Shown: positions 14,309 through 23,711 of the stretch, one piece after another
Position numbering within the stretch: position 1 is the stretch's first letter
How the letters are laid out: the number at the start of each line of letters is the position of its first letter
Assembly (NCBI GenBank): GCA_964615975.1
Contig: CAZTTH010000040.1
Span: 1-32,711, forward strand
Reading direction: 5' to 3'
DNA from: CAZTTH01 sp964615975
GTDB lineage: Bacteria > Verrucomicrobiota > Lentisphaeria > JABSQK01 > JAJFLO01
DNA: 32,711 nucleotides
The notes under the pieces: generated by a model
Told to the model about the DNA's origin: nothing
Seen by the model: only the letters and a program-made list of their open reading frames with translations
The model's database searches: none
Made by a program: the position numbers and the translations under genes

Positions 14309-15250
14309 TCAATGTTTTTGTGCTGTCTTTGATGGAATCATTTCTTCCGTTTCTAACGGGTTTAATTCGGCGCTGATTTTTAATTTCAATTTTTCTTCAT
14401 GATCGGCATAATAAGCTTTCTCCATTTCCAGTACTTTGGGTTCGATTTTGGCCGTTATCAAGGCATCAAGATTAACCCACTCTGAACCCAACATAACAAA
14501 ACCCTGTTCTTTATAAACTTTTTTTTCCAGTTCTTTTTTATTCTTGGTTACCAGGTCATCCTTGGGTATTTCGAAATTTACCCTGACATAATGTTCCCGC
14601 CGTTTTACGCATTTTTCTTCGGTAAAACAGGCGGGATCAGGAGTGATGATATCATCCTTGAGTATATACAGGTTATCAACCTTGATTTTATCCGGATATA
14701 TCCCTTCAATGACACCGGAAATCGGTGAACGGATGGTTTTAATGTCAACCTTGTCTCCTTTTTTATATAACGGAAAATCCTTATCGGCTTGAGCGATTAT
14801 TTCTGCACGGCGTGATTCAGGATATTGAAGTGAAGCTTCATCCAATGCCATCTTAGCGATGAGATTATTTACCTCGGCTTTAGTTTTCAATTTACGTGAT
14901 ACGGCATTGATGTCTACTTTGAATTGCTCCAAGACCATTTTTTGAATCGCTTCTTCGCGGTTGAATTTTGGAATTTTTGCCATTCCTTCTTGCAATCGTT
15001 GTTGCATGGTGGCCTTAAGTTTCTCCTGCCGTTGTGCTTCAGCTTTGGCCATTTCGGCTTTGTGTTTTTCCTCTTCCTGTTTTTTAAGCAGTGCCTGATG
15101 AGCTTCCTCGGCACTGACTACATCCGCTTGTGGCTGCGGTGGATCAGATTGGCTGCATCCAGCGATCATAACGACAAAAGTAATAATGATAACGAAATGA
15201 TAATTTCGCGAGATTTTATTGAGTAAATGATAAGTCATGATTGAGTCCAT
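14309..15250 (-). CDS. Coiled-coil lipoprotein of unknown function
   Basis: 313 residues. A hydrophobic N-terminus ends in a lipobox, MIAGC, with C32 as the lipidated cysteine. Then comes a Pro/Gln linker and a long charged helix (about 46-95, Glu/Lys/Gln/Ala-rich) predicted to form a coiled coil. After a second helical part, a beta segment (about 162-205: LYKKGDKVDIKTI, GVIEGIYPDKIKVDN) looks like a small SH3-like barrel. Two cysteines (208, 214) could form a disulfide. I recognise no family. ATG codons at 15250 and 15238 are both possible starts. It diverges from the branching enzyme, with a perfect palindrome between them. Its role may be envelope structure, but this is a guess from architecture. 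Confidence 0.75.
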   Translation of the reverse strand: MDSIMTYHLLNKISRNYHFVIIITFVVMIAGCSQSDPPQPQADVVSAEEAHQALLKKQEEEKHKAEMAKAEAQRQEKLKATMQQRLQEGMAKIPKFNREEAIQKMVLEQFKVDINAVSRKLKTKAEVNNLIAKMALDEASLQYPESRRAEIIAQADKDFPLYKKGDKVDIKTIRSPISGVIEGIYPDKIKVDNLYILKDDIITPDPACFTEEKCVKRREHYVRVNFEIPKDDLVTKNKKELEKKVYKEQGFVMLGSEWVNLDALITAKIEPKVLEMEKAYYADHEEKLKLKISAELNPLETEEMIPSKTAQKH

Positions 15251-15556
15251 ATTGGGGTTACTAAACGGGTTAAATTAAGGTGTGAAGTCGGAATGCAGTG
15301 TAAAGATTAATTGCTAATATTAGCAATTAAAATGTCTACTCATTTTACATGAGTTTCCAGATTTTACAATTACCCTATTGTATTGGAAAATGTAAACCAG
15401 ATATTGTTGGCGTTGTTTTACCTTAAACAACAAATCCATGTAATATCGATCATGCGTCTGCCAATATCATTAATATTGTCATCTGTTGAGACCATACTCA
15501 GGAATCGATGGGGGAATGCTAAATGTATTATGTTTTAATCGAATTTGATTAATGTC
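15251..15556. other. Divergent intergenic region with AT-rich inverted repeats
   Basis: It lies between the lipoprotein (leftward) and the branching enzyme (rightward). It holds a perfect 24-bp palindrome (15307-15330, listed separately). To its right, TTTTACATGAGTTTCCA and GGAAAATGTAAA form an imperfect inverted repeat (about 15343-15396). No gene is seen. Confidence 0.5.
15307..15330. promoter_or_regulatory. Perfect 24-bp palindrome, possible operator
   Basis: The half-site TTAATTGCTAAT is followed directly by its exact reverse complement, with no spacer. It lies 57 bp upstream of the lipoprotein start and about 227 bp upstream of the branching enzyme start. A spacer-free, symmetric site of this length suits a dimeric regulator. 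AT-rich palindromes also form cruciforms, so binding is inferred. Confidence 0.45.
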
Positions 15557-17596
15557 ATGAATTCTTTCCATTATTCAACCTCAGAATTGCCTAAAATTAT
15601 TAGAGATGATCCGTTGTTATACCCCTATCGGGATCACATAAACAGGCGACTTGACAAATTGCATCAACTCCTTGCTGAGATCTCCGGAGAAGCTGGTGAA
15701 ATAGGCGATTTCTCCAGTGCTCATATGTATTACGGGTTGCATTTTCACGATCATGAATGGGTGTTCCGGGAATGGGCGCCAAATGCCAGCAGAATCTATT
15801 TAGTTGGCCCGTTTTCTGATTGGCAGGAGAGCGAACATCTGAGATTACAACGATTGAATCATCATGGCGATTGGGAGATCCGATTGCCTGCAACCGCGCT
15901 TCAGCATCAGGATTTATATCGATTGTCAATTTATTGGCCAGAAGGGCAGGGCGATAGAATCCCGGTTTATACCCGAAGGGTTGTTCAGGATGAACACAGT
16001 AAAATATTTAATGCGCAAATTTGGCATCCTGAAACAACTTATAAATGGAAGTATCAAAATACATATGGACGACTAAAATTCCCGTTGATTTATGAAGCTC
16101 ATATTGGTATGTCATTGTTAGAGGGGAGAGTTGGAACTTATCGAGAATTCATGAATTGGATTTTACCCAAAATTGTCGCAGCCGGTTATAATACCATTCA
16201 GCTTATGGCAGTTCAGGAACACCCCTATTATGGTTCATTTGGCTATCACGTATCGAATTTCTTTGCGGCATCATCTCGTTTTGGAACTCCGGATGAGTTA
16301 AAGGAATTGATCGATGAGATCCATCATTCGGGTTTGGCTGTGATAATCGATATAGTGCATTCACATGCAGTAAAAAACGAGGTAGAAGGCATCAGTCGCT
16401 TCGATGGCACCGACTATCAATATTTTCATACCGGCCCCCGCGGTTTACACGCAGCATGGGACTCGCGTTGCTTCGATTATGGAAAAAAACAGGTTCTCCA
16501 TTTTCTTCTGTCAAACTGCCGATTCTGGCTCGATGAGTATCATGTGGATGGATTCCGTTTCGACGGGGTTACCAGCATGTTATATCATCATCATGGTCTC
16601 TATCGAAGCTTCAATCATTACGATGATTATTTTGGTAAGGAAGTCGATGAAGATGCCTGGGTGTATCTGGCATTGGCTAATACCTTGATTCATACAATCT
16701 ATCCCCATGCCCTGACAATAGCTGAAGATATGAGCGGCATGCCGGGTATAGCCATATCTGTTGAGCATGGTGGCATTGGATTCGATTATCGTCTGGGAAT
16801 GGGGATTCCGGATTATTGGGTAAAATTAGTCAAACATGTGAAAGATGAATTCTGGCATGTTGGCGATATCTGGAATCAACTCAATAATCGACGGGCAAAG
16901 GAAAAAACCATCAGTTATGTAGAATCGCATGATCAAGCTCTGGTTGGAGACCAAACTTTGATCTTTCGGTTGATTGGAAACGAGATGTATCTCGGTATGC
17001 AGACAGGGAATAAAAATCTCCATGTAGACCGTGGAATCGCATTACATAAAATGATTCGGTTAATCACCCTGAGTGCGGGCGGGGATGGGTACTTGAATTT
17101 TATGGGCAATGAATTCGGTCATCCCGAATGGATTGATTTCCCGCGGGAAGGTAACAATTGGTCTTATGACTATGCTCGCCGCCAATGGAATTTGCGTTAT
17201 GATCCCAATCTCTATTATTATTATCTGGCGGAATTCGATCGAGATTTGATCATGCTTGCGAGGAAATATGAATTTTTAACCCATCCTCAGGCCGTAATTC
17301 TTCATGAGCATGTTCAGGATCAAGTATTAGCATATCAGCGTGCGAATTTAATTTTTATATTTAATTTTTCTTTGAATCAATCATATACAGACTACAGGAT
17401 TAACTTGTTGCATCCTGACAATTACCAATTAATACTCAACACTGACGACGATAAATATGCCGGTCATCATCGGCTCATTCACGATCAAAAATATTGTGTA
17501 TTATCTCATCGCGATGGTAATAATAGGAACTATTTTATTCAAGTTTATCTTCCTACCCGGACCGGGCTTGTCATGCATACCGCATCAGAATATTAA
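15557..17596 (+). CDS. glgB: 1,4-alpha-glucan branching enzyme, eukaryotic type
   Basis: It makes alpha-1,6 branches in glycogen by cutting and transferring alpha-1,4 chains. 679 residues from the ATG at 15557 (TTG at 15545 is possible). An N-terminal CBM48 domain (about 50-145) is followed by the GH13 barrel. Catalytic residues, numbered from the TTG, are D340 in GFRFDGVTSMLYHHHG, E394 in TIAEDMSGMP and D463 in YVESHDQALVGD. These segments, and NFMGNEFGHPEWIDFPREGN, resemble human/yeast GBE1 more than the E. coli-type GlgB, a form also known from some bacteria. A C-terminal all-beta domain completes the protein. No other glycogen gene is adjacent. The gene symbol is used by function. Confidence 0.92.
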   Translation: MNSFHYSTSELPKIIRDDPLLYPYRDHINRRLDKLHQLLAEISGEAGEIGDFSSAHMYYGLHFHDHEWVFREWAPNASRIYLVGPFSDWQESEHLRLQRLNHHGDWEIRLPATALQHQDLYRLSIYWPEGQGDRIPVYTRRVVQDEHSKIFNAQIWHPETTYKWKYQNTYGRLKFPLIYEAHIGMSLLEGRVGTYREFMNWILPKIVAAGYNTIQLMAVQEHPYYGSFGYHVSNFFAASSRFGTPDELKELIDEIHHSGLAVIIDIVHSHAVKNEVEGISRFDGTDYQYFHTGPRGLHAAWDSRCFDYGKKQVLHFLLSNCRFWLDEYHVDGFRFDGVTSMLYHHHGLYRSFNHYDDYFGKEVDEDAWVYLALANTLIHTIYPHALTIAEDMSGMPGIAISVEHGGIGFDYRLGMGIPDYWVKLVKHVKDEFWHVGDIWNQLNNRRAKEKTISYVESHDQALVGDQTLIFRLIGNEMYLGMQTGNKNLHVDRGIALHKMIRLITLSAGGDGYLNFMGNEFGHPEWIDFPREGNNWSYDYARRQWNLRYDPNLYYYYLAEFDRDLIMLARKYEFLTHPQAVILHEHVQDQVLAYQRANLIFIFNFSLNQSYTDYRINLLHPDNYQLILNTDDDKYAGHHRLIHDQKYCVLSHRDGNNRNYFIQVYLPTRTGLVMHTASEY

Positions 17597-17676
17597 TTTA
17601 TTCAGATAGAAACCATTTATTGCCCTTGAATAACTTGAGCGTAACCAGCTACTCACTATAGACCGACAATTTTATC

Positions 17677-18720
17677 ATGAAATTATCTGAATATACCAGC
17701 ATTTGTGACGCTGGTAGGTCAACGGTTATTTATGTGGAATTAAAGGTTTTCAAGGAGGCCGGCGGATCGCAGCATATTGGGGAAATATATCTCTTCAATC
17801 TACGCAATCGTAAATCATTCCAACAAACATTTTATAGCGTTAGTTTGACTGACTCTAAATTCTCAATCGAAGATGAGCGACAACTTGCCGAAGCGAAACA
17901 ATTTCCCTCATTTTCAGATTTTGCTCCCGAGATTTGCGGCTTTATGGAAGGGGGAAATATTGCTGGGATCAAGGCATCAAATGTAGTATGGCCGCTACTT
18001 CGTAATGAATTCGAGAAAGTAGGAATCGATTTGCAGTTATGGCATCCCCATACCATCGATCTGAGAATTACAGAACGTTGTAGTGCGATTAATGATTTAG
18101 ATACACAGATAAGAATTGCCAGGCGGGCGAAGAAAAAATTAACCAAAAAATTTTCCCTAAACTTGCGCAAGCTGTCGATTCATCGCATGGTCGGATATCT
18201 TCTGGTTTTATCTTTAATTTGTATTTTTACATATTTTTCCATAATCCGGAAAGTGTATCAATTTCCTTCATACGATACAATGATAGAGATATTGGCTCGG
18301 GAACAATATTACCCGCTTGAACCTTCTGATGAAAAAGTTTTCGAAGAAGTTTGGTCACGGCGTGTGCAGGCAGTTAGTTTTTGTCTTTACGGGGATGGAA
18401 AATGCGATAAATATGAAAAAATCCGAATCTTTATTAACCCTGATAATAATAAAATCATTGGCATGGATATGTGGGCATTTCAACGACCGGACATGAAAAC
18501 TGCCGATGCCATAAGGGGAGATTATTTTTGCGAAAAATTCTTTTCGAACTATGAAAAACACCGATTTGCTTCGTTAAGTGATCCTCAAAGTTATGTCGGT
18601 CATACTATCAACATACAAAGTTATAATGGACTACAGTTCATTTGTAAACAATTTACCGAAGAACTACCAGAAGATTATGTATGGTTGAGATGGTATTTTA
18701 TTAAATCGGACAAATGGTAG
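17677..18720 (+). CDS. Membrane protein with degenerate DnaQ-like exonuclease domain
   Basis: 347 residues in three parts. Residues 15-150 follow the layout of DnaQ/epsilon 3'-5' exonucleases, but the catalytic motifs are changed. Motif I, V-D-L-E-T, reads V-E-L-K-V (E21, K23); motif II, H-N-A-S-F-D, reads IKASNV (98-103); motif III, H-S-A-L-D-D, reads CSAIND (135-140). One transmembrane helix (about 172-190, MVGYLLVLSLICIFTYFSI) follows a very basic stretch (151-170), so the exonuclease-like part is cytoplasmic by the positive-inside rule. The outside domain (about 195-347) is unrecognised and has four Cys. Nuclease activity is not expected; nucleic-acid or protein binding is possible. The fold call is my own alignment by eye. 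The stop is 10 bp from the convergent yqgE-type gene. Confidence 0.55.
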   Translation: MKLSEYTSICDAGRSTVIYVELKVFKEAGGSQHIGEIYLFNLRNRKSFQQTFYSVSLTDSKFSIEDERQLAEAKQFPSFSDFAPEICGFMEGGNIAGIKASNVVWPLLRNEFEKVGIDLQLWHPHTIDLRITERCSAINDLDTQIRIARRAKKKLTKKFSLNLRKLSIHRMVGYLLVLSLICIFTYFSIIRKVYQFPSYDTMIEILAREQYYPLEPSDEKVFEEVWSRRVQAVSFCLYGDGKCDKYEKIRIFINPDNNKIIGMDMWAFQRPDMKTADAIRGDYFCEKFFSNYEKHRFASLSDPQSYVGHTINIQSYNGLQFICKQFTEELPEDYVWLRWYFIKSDKW

Positions 18721-18730
18721 CAGGTAATAG

Positions 18731-19318
18731 TTAGTTCAAACGCGGGTCATCAGGGAACATACTGAGAATTTTATAATCCGGCCCCATGGTTTTAAAAATC
18801 GATCGCCAATGATTGGTAGTATCATTAAAAAATACCAGTTTTTCTTTTGCGCTTCTCAGATACCAGGACTCCTCTTTTATCTCGTTCATTAATTGTCCTT
18901 CACCCCATCCAGTATATCCTAGGAAAAAACGAAAATTGGCAAGTGAATGTTTCTTTTTAGCGAGAATTTCATTAAGTTTAATGAAATCGCCACCCCAAAA
19001 AATATTTTGGGCAATTTCTTGACTGCTAATATCCAACTTCTCGCAACGATGAATAAAATGCAATGTATCATTTTGTACCGGACCACCACGATACAATGTG
19101 GCATCCCAGTTTTTTATACTGGGTACGATATCTGATAATTTTAAATTTAATCGCTGATTTAGAACCAACCCGAAAGAACCTTCTCTACGATGATCACACA
19201 ACAAAGTGATCGTGCGGGAAAAATTCGGATCCATCATATTGGCGCCGGCAATGAGCAACATCCCCGGTTGTGGCGGGATTTTTGCAGGTCGGATAAACCT
19301 CTTTAATTGATTACTCAC
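18731..19318 (-). CDS. YqgE/AlgH family protein (UPF0301)
   Basis: 195 residues starting at GTG. The whole protein matches the family: PPQPGMLLIAGANMMDPNFS at the start, then LLCDHRREGSFGLVLNQRL, YRGGPVQNDTLHFIH and FFLGYTGWGEGQL near the end. The last is the family's G-Y-x-G-W-x-x-G-Q-L hallmark. AlgH was named for an effect on alginate in Pseudomonas; the biochemical role remains unclear and the structure suggests a cytoplasmic nucleotide- or redox-linked function. It is a single gene on the minus strand, convergent with the exonuclease-like gene and divergent from the FAD/Fe-S dehydrogenase. Confidence 0.9.
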   Translation of the reverse strand: MSNQLKRFIRPAKIPPQPGMLLIAGANMMDPNFSRTITLLCDHRREGSFGLVLNQRLNLKLSDIVPSIKNWDATLYRGGPVQNDTLHFIHRCEKLDISSQEIAQNIFWGGDFIKLNEILAKKKHSLANFRFFLGYTGWGEGQLMNEIKEESWYLRSAKEKLVFFNDTTNHWRSIFKTMGPDYKILSMFPDDPRLN

Positions 19319-19444
19319 AAGCTGAATTTCAATAAATTAGGTGATAAAATTTTGCAGACACGCGACAAATCAATACCTGGATACACAAAATAAAAGTCCT
19401 CTCTCCATAATTGAGGATAACCATAACATAAATGATTAATTAAT

Positions 19445-22327
19445 ATGGACAATAATTCGTTTATTAAAATCCTAAATTCCGAATTGGAGGGAGATGTAAA
19501 GTCTGATTATTTCACCAGAAATTCCTATAGCATTGATGCCTCAATCTACCAAATCATGCCAGTGGCAGTGGCATATCCCCGCAATATCTCTGATGTCAAG
19601 ATTATAGTCGATATCGCTCATCAATCGGGAATCCCGGTGATTGCTAGAGGTGCTGGCACGGGTATTGCCGGAGGATGTCTTGGAAATGGAATTATAGTTG
19701 ATTTTTCAAAATTCATGAATCGAATATTGGCAATAGATTATGAGCAGGAGTATGTCATTTGTGAACCTGGAGTGGTACAAAATCAATTGAATCATGCATT
19801 GGCATCGAAAGGGTATCGTTTGGGGCCGGATACCTCAACGGGCAATCGAGCTACAATTGGTGGAATGCTGGCAAATAATGCCAGTGGGTCTCATTCTCTG
19901 CGTTATGGAAAAATGGTGGACAATGTTCTCTCTGTTGAAGTAATTCTAGCGACCGGATTGCAATGGCAATGTAACCCGTTTCCCATTTCTGACCTTGAGA
20001 CTCAACAATTGCAGAAAATCGATACTCAGATGCAATTAATTTATCAATTGCTTGCCAAGTTCAGAATGCAATTAAGTGATGAAATTACTGATCGATTTCC
20101 CAAAATCAACCGACGAGTTTCAGGATACAATCTCGATACTATTATAACCGATGATCATATTAATCTGTCAACATTGATGGCTGGTTCTGAAGGAACTCTC
20201 GGAATAACGACCAATATCAAAATGAAAATCTGTCTTGGTCCAATCGCCACAGGGATTGCAATGATTCATTGTTGCGATCTCATCGCTGGTTTAAATATAA
20301 TTGATTCCATTTTAGAGTTTAATCCTTATGCAGTTGAAATGATTGATGATATAATTGTCAAAAGTGGCAGACAAAATCCCATAATCGGGAGTGACTTGAG
20401 TTGGTTGGAGGGGCCAACTCCACCATCATTATTGCTTGTTGAATTTTCCGGTGATTCAATCTCCGAGGTTACCAATAAACTCGAGAAATTTCAACAGGCA
20501 ATGAGAAAACAAACGGCAGTTCATCGATGCGATATAACCACAGATTCAAGGCTATTGGTTAATATCTGGAAACTTAGGGAAGCAGGACTTGGATTATTAA
20601 TGGCACGTAGGACCAATGAACGTGCCATTGCATTTTTAGAGGATATTGCCATTCCACCTCAGCAATTGGGTAAATTTTTACAGGAATTCAGAAACTATAT
20701 TAAAGATGCAGGCAAGGAGGCAGGATTTTATGGACACGCAGGAGCAGGATGTATACATGTGCGACCAATGTTGGATTTGCATCGAAGAGTTGATGTGGAT
20801 CTAATGATTAAAATGATGAATGATATTTCTGATTTAACCTTGCAATATGGAGGAGCTGTCAGTGGTGAACACGGGGATGGTTTGATTCGTTCATGGTTGA
20901 TTCCGAAAATGTTTGGCGATAAAATTTATCAAGCTTTTAACGAATTAAAGCAAGCCTTCGATCCCCGCAATCTAATGAATCCCGGAAAAATTGTTGCAGG
21001 TCAACAACCAGATCAAAACCTGAAGGTTCAATCAAATTCGATAGCAGTTGATTACGCGACATTTCTTGATTTTAATCCGGAAGGAGGTCTGCTTTTCGCT
21101 GTTGATATGTGTAATGGCAATGGCGAATGCCGGAAAACTATCGAAGGAGTGATGTGTCCCTCATTTCAGGTCACTTTGGATGAGCGAGATACGACCAGAG
21201 CGCGAGCCCATGCCTTACAATCCGTATTGAATGGAAGATTAAATACGATCAATTTAGCGGATCAAGAATTACATGATATCCTTGATTTATGTCTAGAATG
21301 CAAAGGATGTAAAAATGAATGTCCTTCGCAAGTTGATATGGCAAAAATCAAATCTGAAGTTCTTTATCATTACCATAAAAAAAACGGGCACCCCCTTCGC
21401 AATCGACTATTTGCCTATATTCATAAAGTAAATCATATGGGATGCGCTACGGCTCCATTTTCGAACTATATATTCAAATCAAAGTTAAGCCATTTATTTC
21501 TCCGGATGCTTGGAATAACTGACCAGCGCCCTTTGATACCATTCGCTCGAAATCGATTTTCACAATCCTCACGATATCGAAAACAATATCGAGATCAAGG
21601 TAAGATCACCTATAAAGTTATCTTGTTTATCGATACTTTTACTGAATTCAATTATCCTGAAATCGGTCATGCTGCAGCGAAAATTCTTGACGTAATACCA
21701 TGCGAATACATTATGTGTTTTGTTGGTTGTTGTGGGCGCCCAATGTATGCGAAAGGTATGCTTGATCAGGCTAAGTTACATGCTGCTAAAATAGTGAATC
21801 AACTAATTCCCTATGTCCGTTCGGGTTACTATATTCTTGGCTTGGAGCCAAGTTGTATACTGACTATGAAGGATGAGTATCCTTCTCTTTTGCGAACCCA
21901 GGAAGCTTCTGAGGTGGCGGCAGTCTGTTTTACCATCGACAAATTTTTCATCGAATGCGTGGGTTCTCTAAGGATCGCACCGTTTTTTAGAAAAAGGGTG
22001 ATGAAAGCGTTAATTCACAGACATTGTCATCAAAAAGCAAGTGAAGGGATGGTGGATTTAAAAGACTTTTTACACATGGTATTGGGAATCGAGAGCAGTG
22101 AAATTAACGCTGGATGTTGTGGTATGGCTGGTGCTTTCGGATATGAAATTGAGCATTATGATTTTTCTCTTAAGATCGCTGAATCGCGCCTGTTCCCTGT
22201 ATTGCGAAGTGCCAATCCCAACATCCTGATTATCGCCAATGGTATATCTTGTCGGCAACAAATCCGTCATGGTTTAGGTCGAACCCCAAAACACCTCGTT
22301 GAAGTAATGGCAGAACACTTGATATAA
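19445..22327 (+). CDS. FAD-linked oxidase fused to a GlcF-like Fe-S protein
   Basis: A 960-residue fusion of the two halves of a 2-hydroxyacid dehydrogenase. The FAD-binding PCMH domain (about 35-260) has PVIARGAGTGIAGGCLG, GGMLANNASGSHSLRYG and GSEGTLGI. The FAD-oxidase C domain (to about 515) has YGHAGAGCIHVRP and SGEHGDGLIR. The iron-sulfur half has C556/C562/C571 (CNGNGEC...MC), CLECKGCKNEC (616-626) and two cysteine-rich CCG domains (GCCGRP at 761-766, GCCGMAG at 890-896). The family oxidises D-lactate or glycolate-type acids and passes electrons to quinone, at the inner face of the membrane. Which acid is used is not clear. It stands alone and is not next to lactate permease or glycolate genes. 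A link to the window's quinone-based respiratory chain is plausible. Confidence 0.88.
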   Translation: MDNNSFIKILNSELEGDVKSDYFTRNSYSIDASIYQIMPVAVAYPRNISDVKIIVDIAHQSGIPVIARGAGTGIAGGCLGNGIIVDFSKFMNRILAIDYEQEYVICEPGVVQNQLNHALASKGYRLGPDTSTGNRATIGGMLANNASGSHSLRYGKMVDNVLSVEVILATGLQWQCNPFPISDLETQQLQKIDTQMQLIYQLLAKFRMQLSDEITDRFPKINRRVSGYNLDTIITDDHINLSTLMAGSEGTLGITTNIKMKICLGPIATGIAMIHCCDLIAGLNIIDSILEFNPYAVEMIDDIIVKSGRQNPIIGSDLSWLEGPTPPSLLLVEFSGDSISEVTNKLEKFQQAMRKQTAVHRCDITTDSRLLVNIWKLREAGLGLLMARRTNERAIAFLEDIAIPPQQLGKFLQEFRNYIKDAGKEAGFYGHAGAGCIHVRPMLDLHRRVDVDLMIKMMNDISDLTLQYGGAVSGEHGDGLIRSWLIPKMFGDKIYQAFNELKQAFDPRNLMNPGKIVAGQQPDQNLKVQSNSIAVDYATFLDFNPEGGLLFAVDMCNGNGECRKTIEGVMCPSFQVTLDERDTTRARAHALQSVLNGRLNTINLADQELHDILDLCLECKGCKNECPSQVDMAKIKSEVLYHYHKKNGHPLRNRLFAYIHKVNHMGCATAPFSNYIFKSKLSHLFLRMLGITDQRPLIPFARNRFSQSSRYRKQYRDQGKITYKVILFIDTFTEFNYPEIGHAAAKILDVIPCEYIMCFVGCCGRPMYAKGMLDQAKLHAAKIVNQLIPYVRSGYYILGLEPSCILTMKDEYPSLLRTQEASEVAAVCFTIDKFFIECVGSLRIAPFFRKRVMKALIHRHCHQKASEGMVDLKDFLHMVLGIESSEINAGCCGMAGAFGYEIEHYDFSLKIAESRLFPVLRSANPNILIIANGISCRQQIRHGLGRTPKHLVEVMAEHLI

Positions 22328-22472
22328 CATGAATTTAATGCGTCGAGACTGTCAAATTATATGAGAATTTGATGTGCTCTCTAATTGGTAATAGTTTTGG
22401 TCCCATCGCGTTGAATATCGAAATATGATGATGACGGGTTAAATCTGTTTTATTTTAGAAGATTATATAACC

Positions 22473-23711
22473 TTAATGATTGTCCAAATAAGAATTTAAT
22501 TCACCGCATATTTCGTGAGCATTTTGATACCGTTGCTTCGGATTCTTTGCCAGCATCCGGTCGAGAATTGCTTGCAATTCCTTTGGAAAATCGGGATCAA
22601 ATTCACATCCACTTTTGGGAGTACAATTTCGAATTAGGAAGGATAACCGAAGAAAGTTATCCGCCTTAAATGGATGAACACCCATATATAACTCATAAGC
22701 TATTATCCCAAGAGAAAATATATCTGCCCGATGATCGACTTGAGATGAGACATACGCTTCCGGTGCCATATAGCTAGGAGACCCGATTAAATCATTTTTT
22801 TGTGTCAATGCTGAATGAGGTAATTTTGCGATACCAAAATCCATGATCTTAATTTTTAGATCCTCATTGATCATAATATTTGCCGGTTTTATGTCTCGAT
22901 GGAATATGTTCAGTTCGTGAATTGCAGTCAGGGCATCAGCTATTTGGTATATTATCCGAGACTTTTCCTTGTAGGTTAGTAGATTGGAACGGCTTAAAAA
23001 TTGTTTTAGTGATTTGCCTTGGATATGTTCCATGACAATAAAATTTGCCAATTCCAGATCATCTGATCCAAACTCAACGAACTTTACTATATTAGGATGA
23101 TTGACGCGGGAAACTGCTTCTGCTTCCTGGCAAAAACGGTTGCGTTGTTTAATTTTTTCCTCTTCAGTGCAATCGATATTTTTGAATAATTTGAGCGCAT
23201 AATACTTTTTTTTATTTTGCTCCATTCTATCAACTAAATAAACTATACCCATATTCCCTTCCCCTAAGCGCTCTATTATGTTAAACATTGATAATTTTCG
23301 TGGATACATTGTATGCATCATGGTTGCAGCCATATCATGTTTGCTTTTGCGCAGGGTTTCCATGGTGCGGGCAACGGAATTTTCGATTTGCAGAAGACTG
23401 AAGGGTTTTGAAATATAGTCGGCCGCACCAATTTTCATGCATTCTACTGCTGCTTCAACGCTGGCGTTACCAGTTATAATTATCACTGGAATCGATGAAT
23501 AATTTTTTTTAATGGAAGTCAATAAATCAATTCCAGTTAATCCGGGCATGTGGACATCAGAGATTACCATAACCACAATAGTTTGTTTGAGAATATCCAA
23601 AGCAGTTTCAACACTGTCAGCTTCGATGACCTCATATCTTTGACGTTCGACTACAGTTTTCAACGCAAGCCTCAGGGTAACATCGTCATCAACAATTAAA
23701 ATCTTTTCCAT
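22473..23711 (-). CDS. Receiver domain fused to a Ser/Thr protein kinase
   Basis: 412 residues. Residues 1-120 are a response-regulator receiver: IVDDD (acidic pocket 8-10), phosphoacceptor D52 in SDVHMPG, T80 and K102. After a short helix, residues 141-410 are a Hanks-type kinase: GEGNMGIVYLV (glycine loop), K174 in ALKLF, HRDIKPANIM (D273), DFG (291-293) and APE (316-318). All catalytic residues are intact. No transmembrane or extracellular part is present. Phosphorylation of the receiver by a histidine kinase could switch the Ser/Thr kinase. A receiver N-terminal to a Hanks kinase is an uncommon architecture. The cognate histidine kinase and substrates are not evident; it diverges from the carbonic anhydrase gene. 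Confidence 0.9.
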   Translation of the reverse strand: MEKILIVDDDVTLRLALKTVVERQRYEVIEADSVETALDILKQTIVVMVISDVHMPGLTGIDLLTSIKKNYSSIPVIIITGNASVEAAVECMKIGAADYISKPFSLLQIENSVARTMETLRKSKHDMAATMMHTMYPRKLSMFNIIERLGEGNMGIVYLVDRMEQNKKKYYALKLFKNIDCTEEEKIKQRNRFCQEAEAVSRVNHPNIVKFVEFGSDDLELANFIVMEHIQGKSLKQFLSRSNLLTYKEKSRIIYQIADALTAIHELNIFHRDIKPANIMINEDLKIKIMDFGIAKLPHSALTQKNDLIGSPSYMAPEAYVSSQVDHRADIFSLGIIAYELYMGVHPFKADNFLRLSFLIRNCTPKSGCEFDPDFPKELQAILDRMLAKNPKQRYQNAHEICGELNSYLDNH

